The notes beneath the pieces are model-generated. The model saw only the letters and a program-made list of their open reading frames with translations, searched no databases and was not told the DNA's origin. A stretch of 64,000 nt of DNA from Bacteroidales bacterium (GTDB taxonomy: Bacteria; Bacteroidota; Bacteroidia; Bacteroidales; JAADJA01). Positions 53,458 through 63,891 of this stretch are shown here, piece by piece. Location of the stretch: the NCBI GenBank assembly GCA_021740645.1, contig JAIOZL010000019.1, forward strand, positions 1-64,000. Reading direction: 5' to 3'. The stretch's first letter is position 1; every line of letters starts with the position of its first letter. The translations under genes and the position numbers were made by a program.

Positions 53458-54606
53458 TTACGATTTAGGGTTGACATTTGTTTTTGACTCGTTTCTCAAT
53501 TTTATTATTTCATCAGCGATTTTATCAGCTGAGTTAATTACGGCCAGCTTATTTAAGTTTCCGGCTAATTCTTTTTGTCTCTTTTCATCATGTATCAATT
53601 CAAAAAGTACCTGACCAAGTTTTTCATCTGCTTCATTTTGATGCAAAAGGATGGCGGCATTTTTAGCCTCAAGCGACTCGGCATTTTTTGTTTGATGATC
53701 CTCTGCCGCTGAAGGCAGTGGAATAAAAATCGGTGGTTTAGCAACCGCACATATTTCAGAAATCGCAATTGCCCCTGCTCTCGACACAATAACATCTGCC
53801 AATGCATATGCCAGGTCCATCCTATCAATAAACTTTACAACCTTAATCAGACCTGAATTACTATCCGAAATAAGGCTGTCAGCTTCATCAAAAAAGTAGA
53901 TGCCGGTTTGCCAAACCAATTGTACATTGTCTTCTTTGAACCGATCAAGGCTCAATTGAATACTTTTGTTTATCGCAAGTGAACCCTGGCTTCCCCCAAC
54001 TACCAAAACTGTTTTTTTTGCCGGATCAAGTCCAAAAAACGCTGCGGCAGTTTTCCTTTTCCCTTCAATTTGAATCACCTCTTTACGAATAGGGTTTCCG
54101 GTAATGACAATTTTATTCGCAGGAAAATATTTCTCCAAACCTTCCCAGGCCACACATATTTTATTCACTGATTTAGCGAGCAATTTATTGGTAATCCCCG
54201 GAAATGAATTCTGTTCTTGTATTAATGTCGGGATACCTTTCCGCTGGGCGGCTTTAAGTGTCGGGCCGCTGGCAAATCCACCAACCCCAATAACAACCTC
54301 AGGTTTAAAGGCTTTAATGATCTTTTTTGCCCGGTTTAAACTGGATATCACTTTCAAAGGAAAAGAAAGGTTTTTAAGGGATAACTTTCGCTGCAGCCCA
54401 CTGATCCAAAGCCCTTCAATTTTATACCCTGCAGCCGGAACCTTTTCCATCTCCATCTTTCCTTTTGCCCCAATGAACAGAATTTCAGCATCTACTTTAG
54501 CGCTTATGGCATTGGCAATAGCTATGGCAGGGAAAATATGGCCACCGGTACCACCTCCGCTAATGATATATCTATGCTGTTGCTGGCTGGAATTCTTCAT
54601 TCTCAT
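53458..54606 (-). CDS. murG: UDP-GlcNAc:lipid I N-acetylglucosaminyltransferase
   Basis: This peripheral membrane GT28 enzyme makes lipid II from lipid I. The 382 residues have SGGGTGGHIFPAIAIAN at the N-terminus, VGVGGFASGPTLKAAQ, EQNSFPGITNKLLA, VVGGSQGSLAIN and the UDP-GlcNAc site ADVIVSRAGAIAISEI. The start at 54606 overlaps the end of ftsW by 35 bases; an alternative Met lies two codons later. Confidence 0.96.
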   Translation of the reverse strand: MRMKNSSQQQHRYIISGGGTGGHIFPAIAIANAISAKVDAEILFIGAKGKMEMEKVPAAGYKIEGLWISGLQRKLSLKNLSFPLKVISSLNRAKKIIKAFKPEVVIGVGGFASGPTLKAAQRKGIPTLIQEQNSFPGITNKLLAKSVNKICVAWEGLEKYFPANKIVITGNPIRKEVIQIEGKRKTAAAFFGLDPAKKTVLVVGGSQGSLAINKSIQLSLDRFKEDNVQLVWQTGIYFFDEADSLISDSNSGLIKVVKFIDRMDLAYALADVIVSRAGAIAISEICAVAKPPIFIPLPSAAEDHQTKNAESLEAKNAAILLHQNEADEKLGQVLFELIHDEKRQKELAGNLNKLAVINSADKIADEIIKLRNESKTNVNPKS

Positions 54607-55732
54607 CCGGATTTATTTCAATTTCTTTACTTACACTTAGGATAATTCCAATGGAAATACTGGTAAACCATATGGATGTGCCTCCCATACTGATAAAGGG
54701 TAAGGTTTGTCCGGTTACTGGAAGCAAGTTAACCGCCACACCCATATTTATCATGGCCTGGAAAACCAGGCTGAAGGCTACGCCGATGGTAAGAAAGGCT
54801 CCAAAATTCCTTGGTGTTTTTGTTACAATCTTTACAGCCCTGAATAAAAGAATCATGTATAAGAAAACTACGACCATCCCTCCTATTAAACCATATTCTT
54901 CAATAATAATGGCAAAAATGAAATCTGAATAAGGATGGGGCAGAAAGTTTCTTTGCTCACTGTTCCCCGGCATTTTACCGAATATCCCTCCTTTGGCTAT
55001 GGCAATTTTTGCCTGTTCCACCTGATAATTGTCCTCACCCCCCGGCTCCCTGAAACTTTCCACCCGGCTGATCCATGTATCTACACGGGGCAAAAGGTTG
55101 GGATATGATTTGGCAACGAAAAATAATATAAACAGGATGACCACACCTATTCCTATCATTGAAAAAATATGCTTCAGGCTTACCCTCCCAATAAACATTA
55201 AAACCAAACTTGTAGTAAATAAAATTGCCGCTGTAGAAAAGTTTGCAGGTAAAATTAAAAAGCAAACTATCAACACAGGAATCACAATAGGGAGAAAAGC
55301 CGACTTAAAGTCTTTGATCACATCCTGTCTTTTGGTTAACATACGTGCCATGTACATGATCAGTGTTAGTTTTGCGAGGTCTGAAGTTTGAAAAGTTAAT
55401 CCAAACGGCAAGGGTAAGACCCTTTTTGCTTCATTCAGGTTCAGGCCAACAAATAGCGTGAGTAACAGCAAGGGTATAGCCACCCAAAGCGCTATTTGAA
55501 ATATTCTTGAAAAATAGGAGTACTTTACAAGGTGCGCCATGTACATCAGGAAAAAGCCGAACAAAAGGATGATAAAATGTTTGAACATATAATATTCGGT
55601 ATTCCCTCCCTGGTATTTATAGGCCAATGTTCCTGTAGAACTGTATACAGCCAGTAATGAAAATACCGACAGGAAAATGACTACCAGCCAAATAATCTTA
55701 TCGCCTTTTATTTTATTTAACAAAAAGTGCAT
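54572..55732 (-). CDS. ftsW: lipid II polymerase FtsW (SEDS family)
   Basis: This 386-residue integral membrane protein has ten predicted helices. It is the SEDS-type glycosyltransferase that polymerises septal peptidoglycan with its partner FtsI. Conserved segments include LPLPFGLTFQTSDLAKL, P-H-P-Y-S-D-F-I-F-A-I-I-x-E-E-Y-G-L-I-G-G, and the last-helix region PVTGQTLPFISMGGTSIW. The partner class-B PBP is encoded in the same cluster. Confidence 0.95.
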   Translation of the reverse strand: MHFLLNKIKGDKIIWLVVIFLSVFSLLAVYSSTGTLAYKYQGGNTEYYMFKHFIILLFGFFLMYMAHLVKYSYFSRIFQIALWVAIPLLLLTLFVGLNLNEAKRVLPLPFGLTFQTSDLAKLTLIMYMARMLTKRQDVIKDFKSAFLPIVIPVLIVCFLILPANFSTAAILFTTSLVLMFIGRVSLKHIFSMIGIGVVILFILFFVAKSYPNLLPRVDTWISRVESFREPGGEDNYQVEQAKIAIAKGGIFGKMPGNSEQRNFLPHPYSDFIFAIIIEEYGLIGGMVVVFLYMILLFRAVKIVTKTPRNFGAFLTIGVAFSLVFQAMINMGVAVNLLPVTGQTLPFISMGGTSIWFTSISIGIILSVSKEIEINPDENEEFQPATA

Positions 55733-55746
55733 ATTGTTTTTGCGCT

Positions 55747-57084
55747 TTAGAGGTTATTTACCGCTTCTTTAAATTTATTTCCCCTTTCTTCAAAATTCTC
55801 AAACAGGTCAAAACTGGCGCAGGCAGGAGATAGCAAAACAGTATCTTCTTTTTGTCCCATGTGGCTGCCTATTTCGACAGCCTCAGCCATCGAATCCGTT
55901 TCAATAATTGTATCTACTTTATCTTTGAAGGCATTGATAATGTTATTGTTTTTAACCCCTAAACAAATAATCGCTTTTACTTTATCTTTTACCAATTTCA
56001 TGAGTAAGGTATAATCATTCCCTTTGTCAATCCCACCGGCAATCCAGATAATTGGTTTCTGAACACTTTCAAGAGCATACCATGCTGAATTTACGTTGGT
56101 TGCTTTTGAGTCGTTTATAAAGTCTACCCCATGAATTCGTGCAACAAATTCGAGGCGGTGCTCCACATTCTGAAAATCAGAAAGACTTTCCTTAATGATA
56201 TCTTTACGGATGTCAAGAAGCCGGCTGGCCACACTCGCCGCCATGGAGTTGTAAATGTTGTGTTTACCCTGAAGTGCTAATTTTTCTATGGTCATTTTAA
56301 ATAAATTTGGTTGTATGTTTATGTTAATTTCTTTATTATGAAGAAATGCCCCTTCACCAATTATTTTCTTTTGAATTGAAAAGGGGTATTGTTTTCCCTC
56401 GACTTTCGAATCAATCCTTTTGATGATTTCAGGATCATCACCACAATAAATAAAGGCATCGTCCTTTTGCTGATTCCTGGTTATCCTGATCTTTGAATCG
56501 GCATATTGGTTAAAATCATAATTATACCGATCGAGATGATCGGGAGTAATATTCATTAGTACAGCAATGTCAGCTTTAAAATCAAACATACCATCCAACT
56601 GAAAACTACTTATCTCCAATACATAATAATCGAAGTTATCCTTAGCCACCGACCATGCAAAGCTCTGTCCTATATTTCCCGCAAGGCCGACATTTAAACC
56701 AGCTTTATTTAAAATATGCCAGGTGAGCAGGCTGGTGGTTGTTTTGCCATTACTTCCTGTAATGCATATTTTTTTTGCACTTGTGTACCTTCCTGCGAAT
56801 TCAATTTCAGAAATTACAGGAATTCCTCTTTCCCTTATTTTAGTAAGGAGAGGTACAGAATCTGGAATGCCGGGGCTTTTGATTACTTCGGAGGCCGTTA
56901 ATATTACCTCATTGGAATGTTTCCCTTCTTCAAATTCAATTTCAAAATGTGAAAGAACGTTTTTATATTTATTTTTAATTTTCCCGAAATCTGAGAGAAA
57001 TACTTCAAATCCTTTTTGTTTGGCGAGTATTGCTGCTCCTGTTCCGCTTTCGCCACCTCCCAATATGATGATCCTCTTTTTCAA
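55747..57084 (-). CDS. murD: UDP-N-acetylmuramoyl-L-alanine-D-glutamate ligase
   Basis: This cytosolic ligase adds D-Glu. The 445 residues open with ILGGGESGTGAAILAKQKG and contain the P-loop ITGSNGKTTTSLL, ISSFQLDG, ITPDHLDRY and INDSKATNVNSAWYAL. SPACASFDLFENFEERG near the end is the family signature. It lies six bases after mraY and 14 before ftsW. Confidence 0.97.
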   Translation of the reverse strand: MKKRIIILGGGESGTGAAILAKQKGFEVFLSDFGKIKNKYKNVLSHFEIEFEEGKHSNEVILTASEVIKSPGIPDSVPLLTKIRERGIPVISEIEFAGRYTSAKKICITGSNGKTTTSLLTWHILNKAGLNVGLAGNIGQSFAWSVAKDNFDYYVLEISSFQLDGMFDFKADIAVLMNITPDHLDRYNYDFNQYADSKIRITRNQQKDDAFIYCGDDPEIIKRIDSKVEGKQYPFSIQKKIIGEGAFLHNKEININIQPNLFKMTIEKLALQGKHNIYNSMAASVASRLLDIRKDIIKESLSDFQNVEHRLEFVARIHGVDFINDSKATNVNSAWYALESVQKPIIWIAGGIDKGNDYTLLMKLVKDKVKAIICLGVKNNNIINAFKDKVDTIIETDSMAEAVEIGSHMGQKEDTVLLSPACASFDLFENFEERGNKFKEAVNNL

Positions 57085-57090
57085 AATGCA

Positions 57091-58344
57091 TTATCTTAGT
57101 TTTAAAGTGATGATGGTAACTACTGCCAGAATAATCCCTACAATAAAAAAGCGCTGAACAATTTTGGGTTCAGGATAACCCAAAACCTGGTAATGATGAT
57201 GTAATGGTGACATCCTGAATATTCGTTTCCCTGCTCCGGTTTTCCTCTTTGTATATTTAAAGTAGCTTACCTGCATAATCACTGACAGGCTTTCAATAAG
57301 GAATATTCCGCACAGAATCGGAATAAGGAATTCCTTTCGGATGATGATCGCGAAAACAGCAATAATTCCACCTATAGCCAGGCTTCCGGTATCACCCATA
57401 AAAACCTGTGCGGGATATGAATTGTACCATAAAAAACCAATACATGCACCCACAAAAGCACTTATAAATATCGTAAGCTCACCCGTATTGGGGATATACA
57501 TGATATTGAGGTAATCAGCAAAAACAATGTTACCCGACACCCATGCAAGTATGGCAAGTGTAGCCCCGATAATTGCTGACACGCCAGTGGCCAGCCCATC
57601 AATACCATCGGTTAGATTTGCTCCATTGGAAACGCCAACAATGATCAGAATGACAATGGGAATAAAGATCAGGAAGGCCCATTTTGCATACCCTGCTCCA
57701 AAAACCGAAAGTATTTTAGAATAATCCATCTCATTGTTTTTAAAGAATGGGATGGTAGTTTTTGTAGAATTTTTAGCTTCTTCAGAAAATCTTTTGGAAG
57801 GCACAGTTAGAATATCTGTATCACCAGCTTCATAAGTTTGAAGAATTTCTTCCTGACTAAGCTTTTCCCTGATCGTGATTTCATCACTGAAATACATGGT
57901 AAGTCCCACCACCAAACCAAGGATAACCTGACCATATACTTTGAATTTACCGGCAAGTCCCTTTTTGTTTTTTTGAAATACTTTGATGTAATCGTCCAGG
58001 AAACCAATCATTCCCAACCAAACGGTAGTAAAGATCATCAGGATGATATAAATGTTATCAAGTTTGGCAAAAAATAAAGTGGGAATAAGGATAGCCCCTA
58101 AAATGATCAGGCCTCCCATGGTAGGGGTCCCTTTTTTTTGCATTTGCCCGTCAAGCCCAAGATCCCGAATGGATTCACCTACCTGTTTTTTAACTAGCAG
58201 GCGGATCAGGCTTTTGCCAAATAGAAGTGAAATCACCAGTGACGTGATGACAGCGGCAGCCGCACGAAAGGTGATGTATTGAAACACCCCTGCACCTGGT
58301 ATATTAAAGGCCTCGTCGAGATATGTGAATAAATAGTAAAACAT
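57091..58344 (-). CDS. mraY: phospho-MurNAc-pentapeptide transferase
   Basis: This integral membrane enzyme transfers phospho-MurNAc-pentapeptide to undecaprenyl phosphate, making lipid I. The 417 residues have about ten helices. Motifs include [15 protein letters not shown], the FLDDYIKV aspartates, [14 protein letters not shown] and the cytoplasmic MSPLHHHYQ loop. A stretch of about 60 extra residues between helices (around 135-205, acidic) is normal for Bacteroidota MraY. Confidence 0.96.
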   Translation of the reverse strand: MFYYLFTYLDEAFNIPGAGVFQYITFRAAAAVITSLVISLLFGKSLIRLLVKKQVGESIRDLGLDGQMQKKGTPTMGGLIILGAILIPTLFFAKLDNIYIILMIFTTVWLGMIGFLDDYIKVFQKNKKGLAGKFKVYGQVILGLVVGLTMYFSDEITIREKLSQEEILQTYEAGDTDILTVPSKRFSEEAKNSTKTTIPFFKNNEMDYSKILSVFGAGYAKWAFLIFIPIVILIIVGVSNGANLTDGIDGLATGVSAIIGATLAILAWVSGNIVFADYLNIMYIPNTGELTIFISAFVGACIGFLWYNSYPAQVFMGDTGSLAIGGIIAVFAIIIRKEFLIPILCGIFLIESLSVIMQVSYFKYTKRKTGAGKRIFRMSPLHHHYQVLGYPEPKIVQRFFIVGIILAVVTIITLKLR

Positions 58345-58348
58345 TCAC

Positions 58349-59815
58349 TTAATTATTTGTTGGTTTAATCATTAAAAACTCCTTCAAAATTTTCTTGTCA
58401 TCAAAGGGATATTTTACGCCCTTGATTTCCTGGTATTTTTCGTGGCCTTTGCCAGCAAGGAGAATAATATCATTGGGTTGAGCCAACATACATCCTGTTT
58501 TAATGGCTTCTTTCCGATTGGTAATCGAAAGAACTTTGGCAGAATTTTGAGGCTCAATACCCTCTTTTATCTGATCTATGATCATTTCGGGGTCTTCGGA
58601 TCTTGGATTATCGGAAGTAATAATTATTTTATCACTTAACTCAGCGGCCACTTTACCCATTTTATGACGCTTCTCAGGGTCCCTGTCGCCGCCTGCGCCA
58701 AATATGGTTATCAGGGTTTCATTTCGGGTACGGATTGCATTGATCGTCTCAAGTACATTTTTCAAAGCATCCGGTGTATGAGCATAATCAACAATACCGA
58801 TATTCGTAAGTGAGCGGATATAGTCGAAGCGTCCATTCACAATTTCCAAAGCACTTATTTCTCTCAGGACCTCCTCTTCATTTTCACCGGAAAGTATTGC
58901 TGCCCCAAACACAGCAAGTATATTATAGGCATTAAACTCTCCTACCAGCTTACTCCATACATCTGTATTATTGATGTTGAGCTGAAGGCCCTCAAACTGA
59001 TTTTCAATGATCCTTCCTTTAAAGTCTGCGGGTTTGCGCAAGGCGTAGGTATATTTTGAAGCCTTAGAATTTTGTAAAACAACATTCCCATTTTTATCAT
59101 CACTATTTGATAGGGCAAAGGCTTCTTTAGGCAGGTTATCAAAAAATTTCTTTTTTGCGGTGATATAAGCATCAAAAGTCTTGTGGTAATCAAGATGGTC
59201 ATGAGTAAGGTTGGTAAAAATACCTCCGCTAAAATGCAAACCTGCAATACGGTCCTGATCAGCGGCATGGGAACTTACTTCCATAAGGCAATACGTGCAC
59301 CCTTCCTCCACCATTTTGCTCATCAGGTTATTGATCTGCACAGGATCGGGTGTAGTATGGGTTGATCCAATAACACTATCTTCAATTTTATTCTCAATGG
59401 TCGATAGCATTCCTGCCTTGTATCCCAATTGGCGCACCAGGCTAAAAAGCAAGCTTACTATAGTGGTTTTCCCGTTGGTGCCGGTTACCCCTATCAATTT
59501 AAGTTTTTGGCTGGGATTATCGAAAAAATAAGAACTAAGTATGCCAAGAGTTTTACTGGTATTTGCAACCTGTAAGTATGTAATATCTTTATGGATCGTT
59601 CCTGGAAAGTTCTCACAAACAATCACCGTTGCCCCCATTTCAATGGATTTGGGAATAAAAAGATGCCCGTCAACTTGCGTACCCTTCACCGCAACAAATA
59701 AAGTTTTAGGGGCACATTTTCTGGAATCAAATTCAATAGCTGCTACTTTTACATCCATCGAACCGAGAGAATTAATTACCTCAACTTCAGCTAATATGTC
59801 TTTGAGTTTTTTCAA
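58349..59815 (-). CDS. murE: UDP-MurNAc-tripeptide synthetase (likely meso-diaminopimelate)
   Basis: This cytosolic ligase adds the third residue of the stem peptide. The 488 residues have the P-loop GVTGTNGKTTIVSLLF, EVSSHA, NLTHDHLDYH and YAHTPDALKNVL. The specificity motif reads DNPRSEDP: DNPR is the form found in enzymes that use meso-diaminopimelate, so the peptidoglycan is probably of that type. It follows the PBP gene by one base. Confidence 0.96.
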   Translation of the reverse strand: MKKLKDILAEVEVINSLGSMDVKVAAIEFDSRKCAPKTLFVAVKGTQVDGHLFIPKSIEMGATVIVCENFPGTIHKDITYLQVANTSKTLGILSSYFFDNPSQKLKLIGVTGTNGKTTIVSLLFSLVRQLGYKAGMLSTIENKIEDSVIGSTHTTPDPVQINNLMSKMVEEGCTYCLMEVSSHAADQDRIAGLHFSGGIFTNLTHDHLDYHKTFDAYITAKKKFFDNLPKEAFALSNSDDKNGNVVLQNSKASKYTYALRKPADFKGRIIENQFEGLQLNINNTDVWSKLVGEFNAYNILAVFGAAILSGENEEEVLREISALEIVNGRFDYIRSLTNIGIVDYAHTPDALKNVLETINAIRTRNETLITIFGAGGDRDPEKRHKMGKVAAELSDKIIITSDNPRSEDPEMIIDQIKEGIEPQNSAKVLSITNRKEAIKTGCMLAQPNDIILLAGKGHEKYQEIKGVKYPFDDKKILKEFLMIKPTNN

Positions 59816-59816
59816 A

Positions 59817-61919
59817 TTATACAGATAACTTTAATATTATTGTTGTTCCTTTTACTGCGCGTGTTCCCGGCAAAATAGATTGTTCACTGACAAATCCGCG
59901 CCCGCTGACTTTCACCTTTAATCCCATATTTTCAAGCACGTAAACCGCGTCTCTTGCACCCATTCCTTTCAGATTTGGGATCTCCCCCTCTTTTATAATC
60001 CTTGACTTAAGTACGATTGAACTATCCTGCTCCAAAGCAATTACCCAATCGGAATTAGAACTGAGTGAATCCAATGGAATTTCGAATGTTTCGTATATCT
60101 GCTTTATCTCCTGCTGAAAACCTTTGGCATAGAGGGGATAAACTTTATGTAATTCAAGGCTATCGTTATTTTGTATCTCGAGGTTTGTAGCGTATACTTT
60201 ATCCGCTATGTCTTTAAAAACCGGTACAGCAACAGAGCTCGCATAATACCTTCCTGTAGAAGGTTTGCTTACTACTACAATGCAGGAATATTTTGGATTA
60301 TCTGCCGGGAAATAACCAACGAAGGAGGCATTATAATTGCGTTTATCATATCCGGTGCTGGAGGCAATTTGAGCAGTTCCGGTTTTACCCGCAATTTTAT
60401 ATGGCGATTTGTTTAAACTGGTAGCTGTACCGCGGATAACGACCCCTTCAAGTAATTCTTTAGCCTTGATAATAGAAGATTCCGAACAAATGGACTTATT
60501 TATAACCTCTGTTTCAAATGTCTTCATCTTTTTTCCGGCATCCCTGATCTCTCTTACAAACATTGGTTTAACCATTTTACCATCGTTGGCTACAGCATTA
60601 TAAAATGTTAAGGTTTGTAAAGGAGTAAGTTGAAGTTCATAACCAATCGACATAAAAGGCAAAGAAACTTTCGACCATGAACTCATTTTTGTGTTTTTAA
60701 TAAATGGCTTTCCTTCTCCGGGGATTTCTATCCCTAAAGGCTCATTTAACGACATATCATACAAATGGTCGATATATTTTTGGGGTTGGGCAGAATATTT
60801 ATCGTAAACCAACATGGACACACCGGCATTGGATGACAATTCAAATATTTCCCTTATTGAAACCCTGCCATCACGTATTCCGTGCACATCCTGAATGGTT
60901 AAGCCAGAGTACACTTTATAGCCTTTTCCTATATCTACAGTATCGTCGAGATTTTCAAGGCCGTCTTCAAACAAGGAAATCATACTGGCCAGCTTAAAAG
61001 TGGAACCGGGTTCTACACTTGCTCCTATCGCATGATTATAAGATTCATGATATTTCCCTGTATTTTTATCCCTGGTAAGATTGGCAATGGCCAGGATATG
61101 GCCGGTATTTACCTCCATTAAAACTGCACAGCCCCATTCAGCATTGTGTTCGATTAAGTGATTATGCAGCGAAGATTCCGCCACATCCTGAATGTTTACA
61201 TCGATGGTTGTGATAATATCTTTACCATCTTCAGGCTCGATCTCATTTTCATCAAATAGTGGGACCCAGTCGCCATTATTTATTCGCCGGCGAATCTGCT
61301 GACCGTTTTTCCCGGCTAAATATTCAGAATATGCGCCTTCCAGTCCAACTCGTAAATTTTCTGTTTGGTTTTCATAACCGATCGTACGCAGGGCAAGATT
61401 GCCAAAAGGTTTCTGGCGTTTTGTTTTTGGCAGAATGATCAATCCTCCTTTATATTTGCCTAATTCAAAAATGGGGAATTTCCTTAATGACTTCAATTCC
61501 TCGTAAGTCACATTTTTTTTGATCAGGAAATAGCGATTTCCTTTTTTGCGCTGTTTTGTGAGACTGGATTTATACTCCCATGCTGACTTATCTTTGAAGA
61601 GTGAAGCAAGCTGACTTGCCAGATCGCCCACGTGCTGATTAAAATATTCATTAGAAATCAAGGGTGAAGCCACATCCATTCTGACATCAAAAATGGGAAC
61701 AGAAGTAGCAAGCAGACTTTCGTCATTGGCACAGATATTTCCCCTGGAAGCTTCTACCATAAAATACTTCACGGTAAGAGAATCAGCCTTTGCCATGAGT
61801 TCATCCCCTTCTACTATCTGAATATAAGCCACCTTTGCAATGATGGCCAGCCCAAATAGAAACATCGCAATGTAAACCAGGAATACCCTCCATAATATGT
61901 CTGCCTTAATGTTTTTCAC
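59817..61919 (-). CDS. ftsI: class-B penicillin-binding protein with PASTA domain (FtsI)
   Basis: This 700-residue septal transpeptidase has one N-terminal membrane helix (about 10-30) followed by the pedestal domain. The active site is SxxK at S306 (PGSTFK), then SSN (ELSSNAGVS) and KTGT (AGKTGTAQIA). A C-terminal PASTA domain covers about 640-700 (IPNLKGMGARDAVYVLENMG). It works with FtsW encoded downstream. The gene starts five bases after the FtsL-like gene. Confidence 0.96.
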   Translation of the reverse strand: MKNIKADILWRVFLVYIAMFLFGLAIIAKVAYIQIVEGDELMAKADSLTVKYFMVEASRGNICANDESLLATSVPIFDVRMDVASPLISNEYFNQHVGDLASQLASLFKDKSAWEYKSSLTKQRKKGNRYFLIKKNVTYEELKSLRKFPIFELGKYKGGLIILPKTKRQKPFGNLALRTIGYENQTENLRVGLEGAYSEYLAGKNGQQIRRRINNGDWVPLFDENEIEPEDGKDIITTIDVNIQDVAESSLHNHLIEHNAEWGCAVLMEVNTGHILAIANLTRDKNTGKYHESYNHAIGASVEPGSTFKLASMISLFEDGLENLDDTVDIGKGYKVYSGLTIQDVHGIRDGRVSIREIFELSSNAGVSMLVYDKYSAQPQKYIDHLYDMSLNEPLGIEIPGEGKPFIKNTKMSSWSKVSLPFMSIGYELQLTPLQTLTFYNAVANDGKMVKPMFVREIRDAGKKMKTFETEVINKSICSESSIIKAKELLEGVVIRGTATSLNKSPYKIAGKTGTAQIASSTGYDKRNYNASFVGYFPADNPKYSCIVVVSKPSTGRYYASSVAVPVFKDIADKVYATNLEIQNNDSLELHKVYPLYAKGFQQEIKQIYETFEIPLDSLSSNSDWVIALEQDSSIVLKSRIIKEGEIPNLKGMGARDAVYVLENMGLKVKVSGRGFVSEQSILPGTRAVKGTTIILKLSV

Positions 61920-61923
61920 GCCA

Positions 61924-62274
61924 TTAATTATCTTTTTCGATTTTAATTTTTTTAGGAGGAACCATCGATTCTTTTATACCCCTATCGGAAAGACTTTCAG
62001 CCACTTCGGACTGCCTGCTTTTCGACATAAGTTTTGACTTGGTATAAATATGCTCATAACGGAGTTCCTTGATTTCTTTTTGCAGCCGTTCAATTTTGCG
62101 GATATTTTTTTCAGCGTAATAGGAGTTCCCAATATATAGGATGGCGATAAAGGCTAAAAACATTATGAATGGTAAATTCCTTGCTGTTTTATCTCTCGTC
62201 AGAAATCCACCACCCAAAATACTTTGCAGCGATTTTGCAGTTTTGTTAGCCTTACTTTTATTTGAATTGCTCAT
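61924..62274 (-). CDS. ftsL: FtsL-like divisome protein
   Basis: This 116-residue protein has a Lys/Ser-rich cytosolic N-terminus, one membrane helix (about 36-53; LPFIMFLAFIAILYIGNSYY) and a coiled coil (about 55-95). Position between rsmH and ftsI, size and topology identify it as the Bacteroidota FtsL analogue, which links FtsI/FtsW to the FtsQ complex. It starts on the rsmH stop (TAATG). Confidence 0.85.
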   Translation of the reverse strand: MSNSNKSKANKTAKSLQSILGGGFLTRDKTARNLPFIMFLAFIAILYIGNSYYAEKNIRKIERLQKEIKELRYEHIYTKSKLMSKSRQSEVAESLSDRGIKESMVPPKKIKIEKDN

Positions 62275-63167
62275 TACTTCTTTTCCGCTATTCTCAGTTT
62301 TGCACTTCTTGCCCGGTTATTTTCAATTATTTCTTTTTCAGAAGGTACAATTGGTTTTCGGCTCACCAATTGAAAATGTGTTTGTATATTTCCATAGAAA
62401 TCTTTTTCTGCTTTTCCTTCAAAATTCCCCGACTTAATAAAGTTCTTCACCAACCTGTCTTCCAGAGAGTGGTAAGAGATCACAACCAATCGTCCTCCAC
62501 TTTTCAGCATTTCAGGTGTTTGTTTCAAAAAATCCTCAAGCGCCCCCAATTCATCGTTAACCTCTATCCTAAGCGCCTGAAACACTTTGGCAAAAAATTT
62601 ATTCTCCTGGTTTCTGGGAGCACAGGATTGAATTATTTCCTTTAACTGGCCGGTGGTTTTGATTTCATTACCCGAACGCGCCTTTTCGATTAAAAAACTA
62701 ATTTTCCCTGCATTCTTCAGATCGCCGTACCGATAAAATATATCCCTCAGCTTATTTACCTGATAGGTGTTTACAATCCTTGAAGCCGTGAGGTCACCAC
62801 GCTGATTCATCCTTAAATCCAGATCACCATCAAATCGAACAGAGAATCCACGTTCAGCCACATCAAACTGGTGGGAAGAAACACCCAGGTCAGCCAAAAT
62901 ACCATCTACCGGAAAGGCTTTGTACAACTTCAGAAAATTGCGCATATAGCGAAAATTCTGATTGATCAAAATCAACCTTTCGTCGTCCAGCTTATTTTCC
63001 AGAGCATCCTGATCCTGGTCAAAAGCTATCAAAGAACCATTTTTGAAATTTTTAAGGATTTGATTTGAATGGCCACCTCCGCCGTATGTTGCATCCACGT
63101 AAATACCATTTTCCCGTATGTTTAAACCTTCAATACTTTCCTTAAGTAAAACCGGGTTATGGTACAT
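62274..63167 (-). CDS. rsmH: 16S rRNA (cytosine-1402 N4) methyltransferase
   Basis: This SAM-dependent enzyme methylates C1402 of 16S rRNA. The 297 residues start MYHNPVLLKESIEGL and have YVDATYGGGGHSNQIL (SAM site), GILADLGVSSHQFD, RGFSVRFDGDLDLRMN and GGRLVVISYHSLEDRLVKNF. Start and stop overlap neighbours by one base each (TAATG), so translation is coupled to mraZ and ftsL. Confidence 0.97.
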   Translation of the reverse strand: MYHNPVLLKESIEGLNIRENGIYVDATYGGGGHSNQILKNFKNGSLIAFDQDQDALENKLDDERLILINQNFRYMRNFLKLYKAFPVDGILADLGVSSHQFDVAERGFSVRFDGDLDLRMNQRGDLTASRIVNTYQVNKLRDIFYRYGDLKNAGKISFLIEKARSGNEIKTTGQLKEIIQSCAPRNQENKFFAKVFQALRIEVNDELGALEDFLKQTPEMLKSGGRLVVISYHSLEDRLVKNFIKSGNFEGKAEKDFYGNIQTHFQLVSRKPIVPSEKEIIENNRARSAKLRIAEKK

Positions 63168-63631
63168 TAGCCGCTGGTGTTTTGCATGTCTCCCATTACA
63201 TCTTCTGCAAGTGTGCCGAAGTCAACGGAATTATCACCCAAAACAGATTCATAACTTTGTTTGTCCCAGATTTCTATTTTATTGATCTGGGAAGTCATTA
63301 CAATATCTTTTGAGATTTTTGCAAAGACCAAAAGGTCCTTTGGGATGAGAAAACGTCCGTTGTTGTCGAGTTCGACAGGCTTTACTCCTGCCATAAACTT
63401 TCTGATAAAATCCACATTTTTTTTAACAAAACGGTTCAGTTTATCTACCCCGGTCATTTCTTCGTTCCATTCGGAGCGGGGATAAAGTTCAAGGCAATTG
63501 TAGAACACACTTTTTTTGATCACAAAACCCTCATTCAATACGGGGCTTAATTCCTTCTTCAAACCGCCGGGAAGCATTACCCTGCCTTTGGAATCAGCTT
63601 TGCATTCGTATGTGTATGTGAGTAGTGTCAT
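63167..63631 (-). CDS. mraZ: transcriptional regulator MraZ
   Basis: This is a 154-residue AbrB-fold protein with two tandem MraZ domains: YECKADSKGRVMLPGGLKKEL, with its D-x-K-G-R motif, and the second half VELDNNGRFLIPKDL. MraZ forms rings that bind repeated TGGGA boxes in front of its own operon and represses the dcw genes. Such boxes are visible at 63669-63713, 40-80 bases upstream. Confidence 0.96.
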   Translation of the reverse strand: MTLLTYTYECKADSKGRVMLPGGLKKELSPVLNEGFVIKKSVFYNCLELYPRSEWNEEMTGVDKLNRFVKKNVDFIRKFMAGVKPVELDNNGRFLIPKDLLVFAKISKDIVMTSQINKIEIWDKQSYESVLGDNSVDFGTLAEDVMGDMQNTSG

Positions 63632-63668
63632 TCCATCAAAATTTCAAGGTGTAAATATATATCAATTT

Positions 63669-63713
63669 TCCCACAATTTACCATCTGTTAACAACTTTTC
63701 CCATTTTTTCCCA
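63669..63713 (-). promoter_or_regulatory. MraZ operator: 10-bp-periodic TGGGA array
   Basis: On the minus strand TGGGA occurs at 63713-63709, 63703-63699 and 63673-63669; degenerate copies TGTTA and TGGTA fill the two phases between. All five are ten bases apart, separated by five-base spacers. MraZ of other bacteria binds direct TGGG(A/G) repeats with this spacing, so the array fits an autoregulatory operator. Confidence 0.7.
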
Positions 63714-63891
63714 CCAAAGAAAAATAAAACTCTCTTTTTTCAGAAATGTTGCGTGAAAGGGGCATTTTGTTTTATTAACAATAGAAAGCTTTAGTTATAG
63801 GATCACCGGAAACTGAATTTCTATTACCGATAACTGATTAATAATAGGAACTGTTATTAATTTTTGTAAATTGCAGCCACCAACCGCAACA

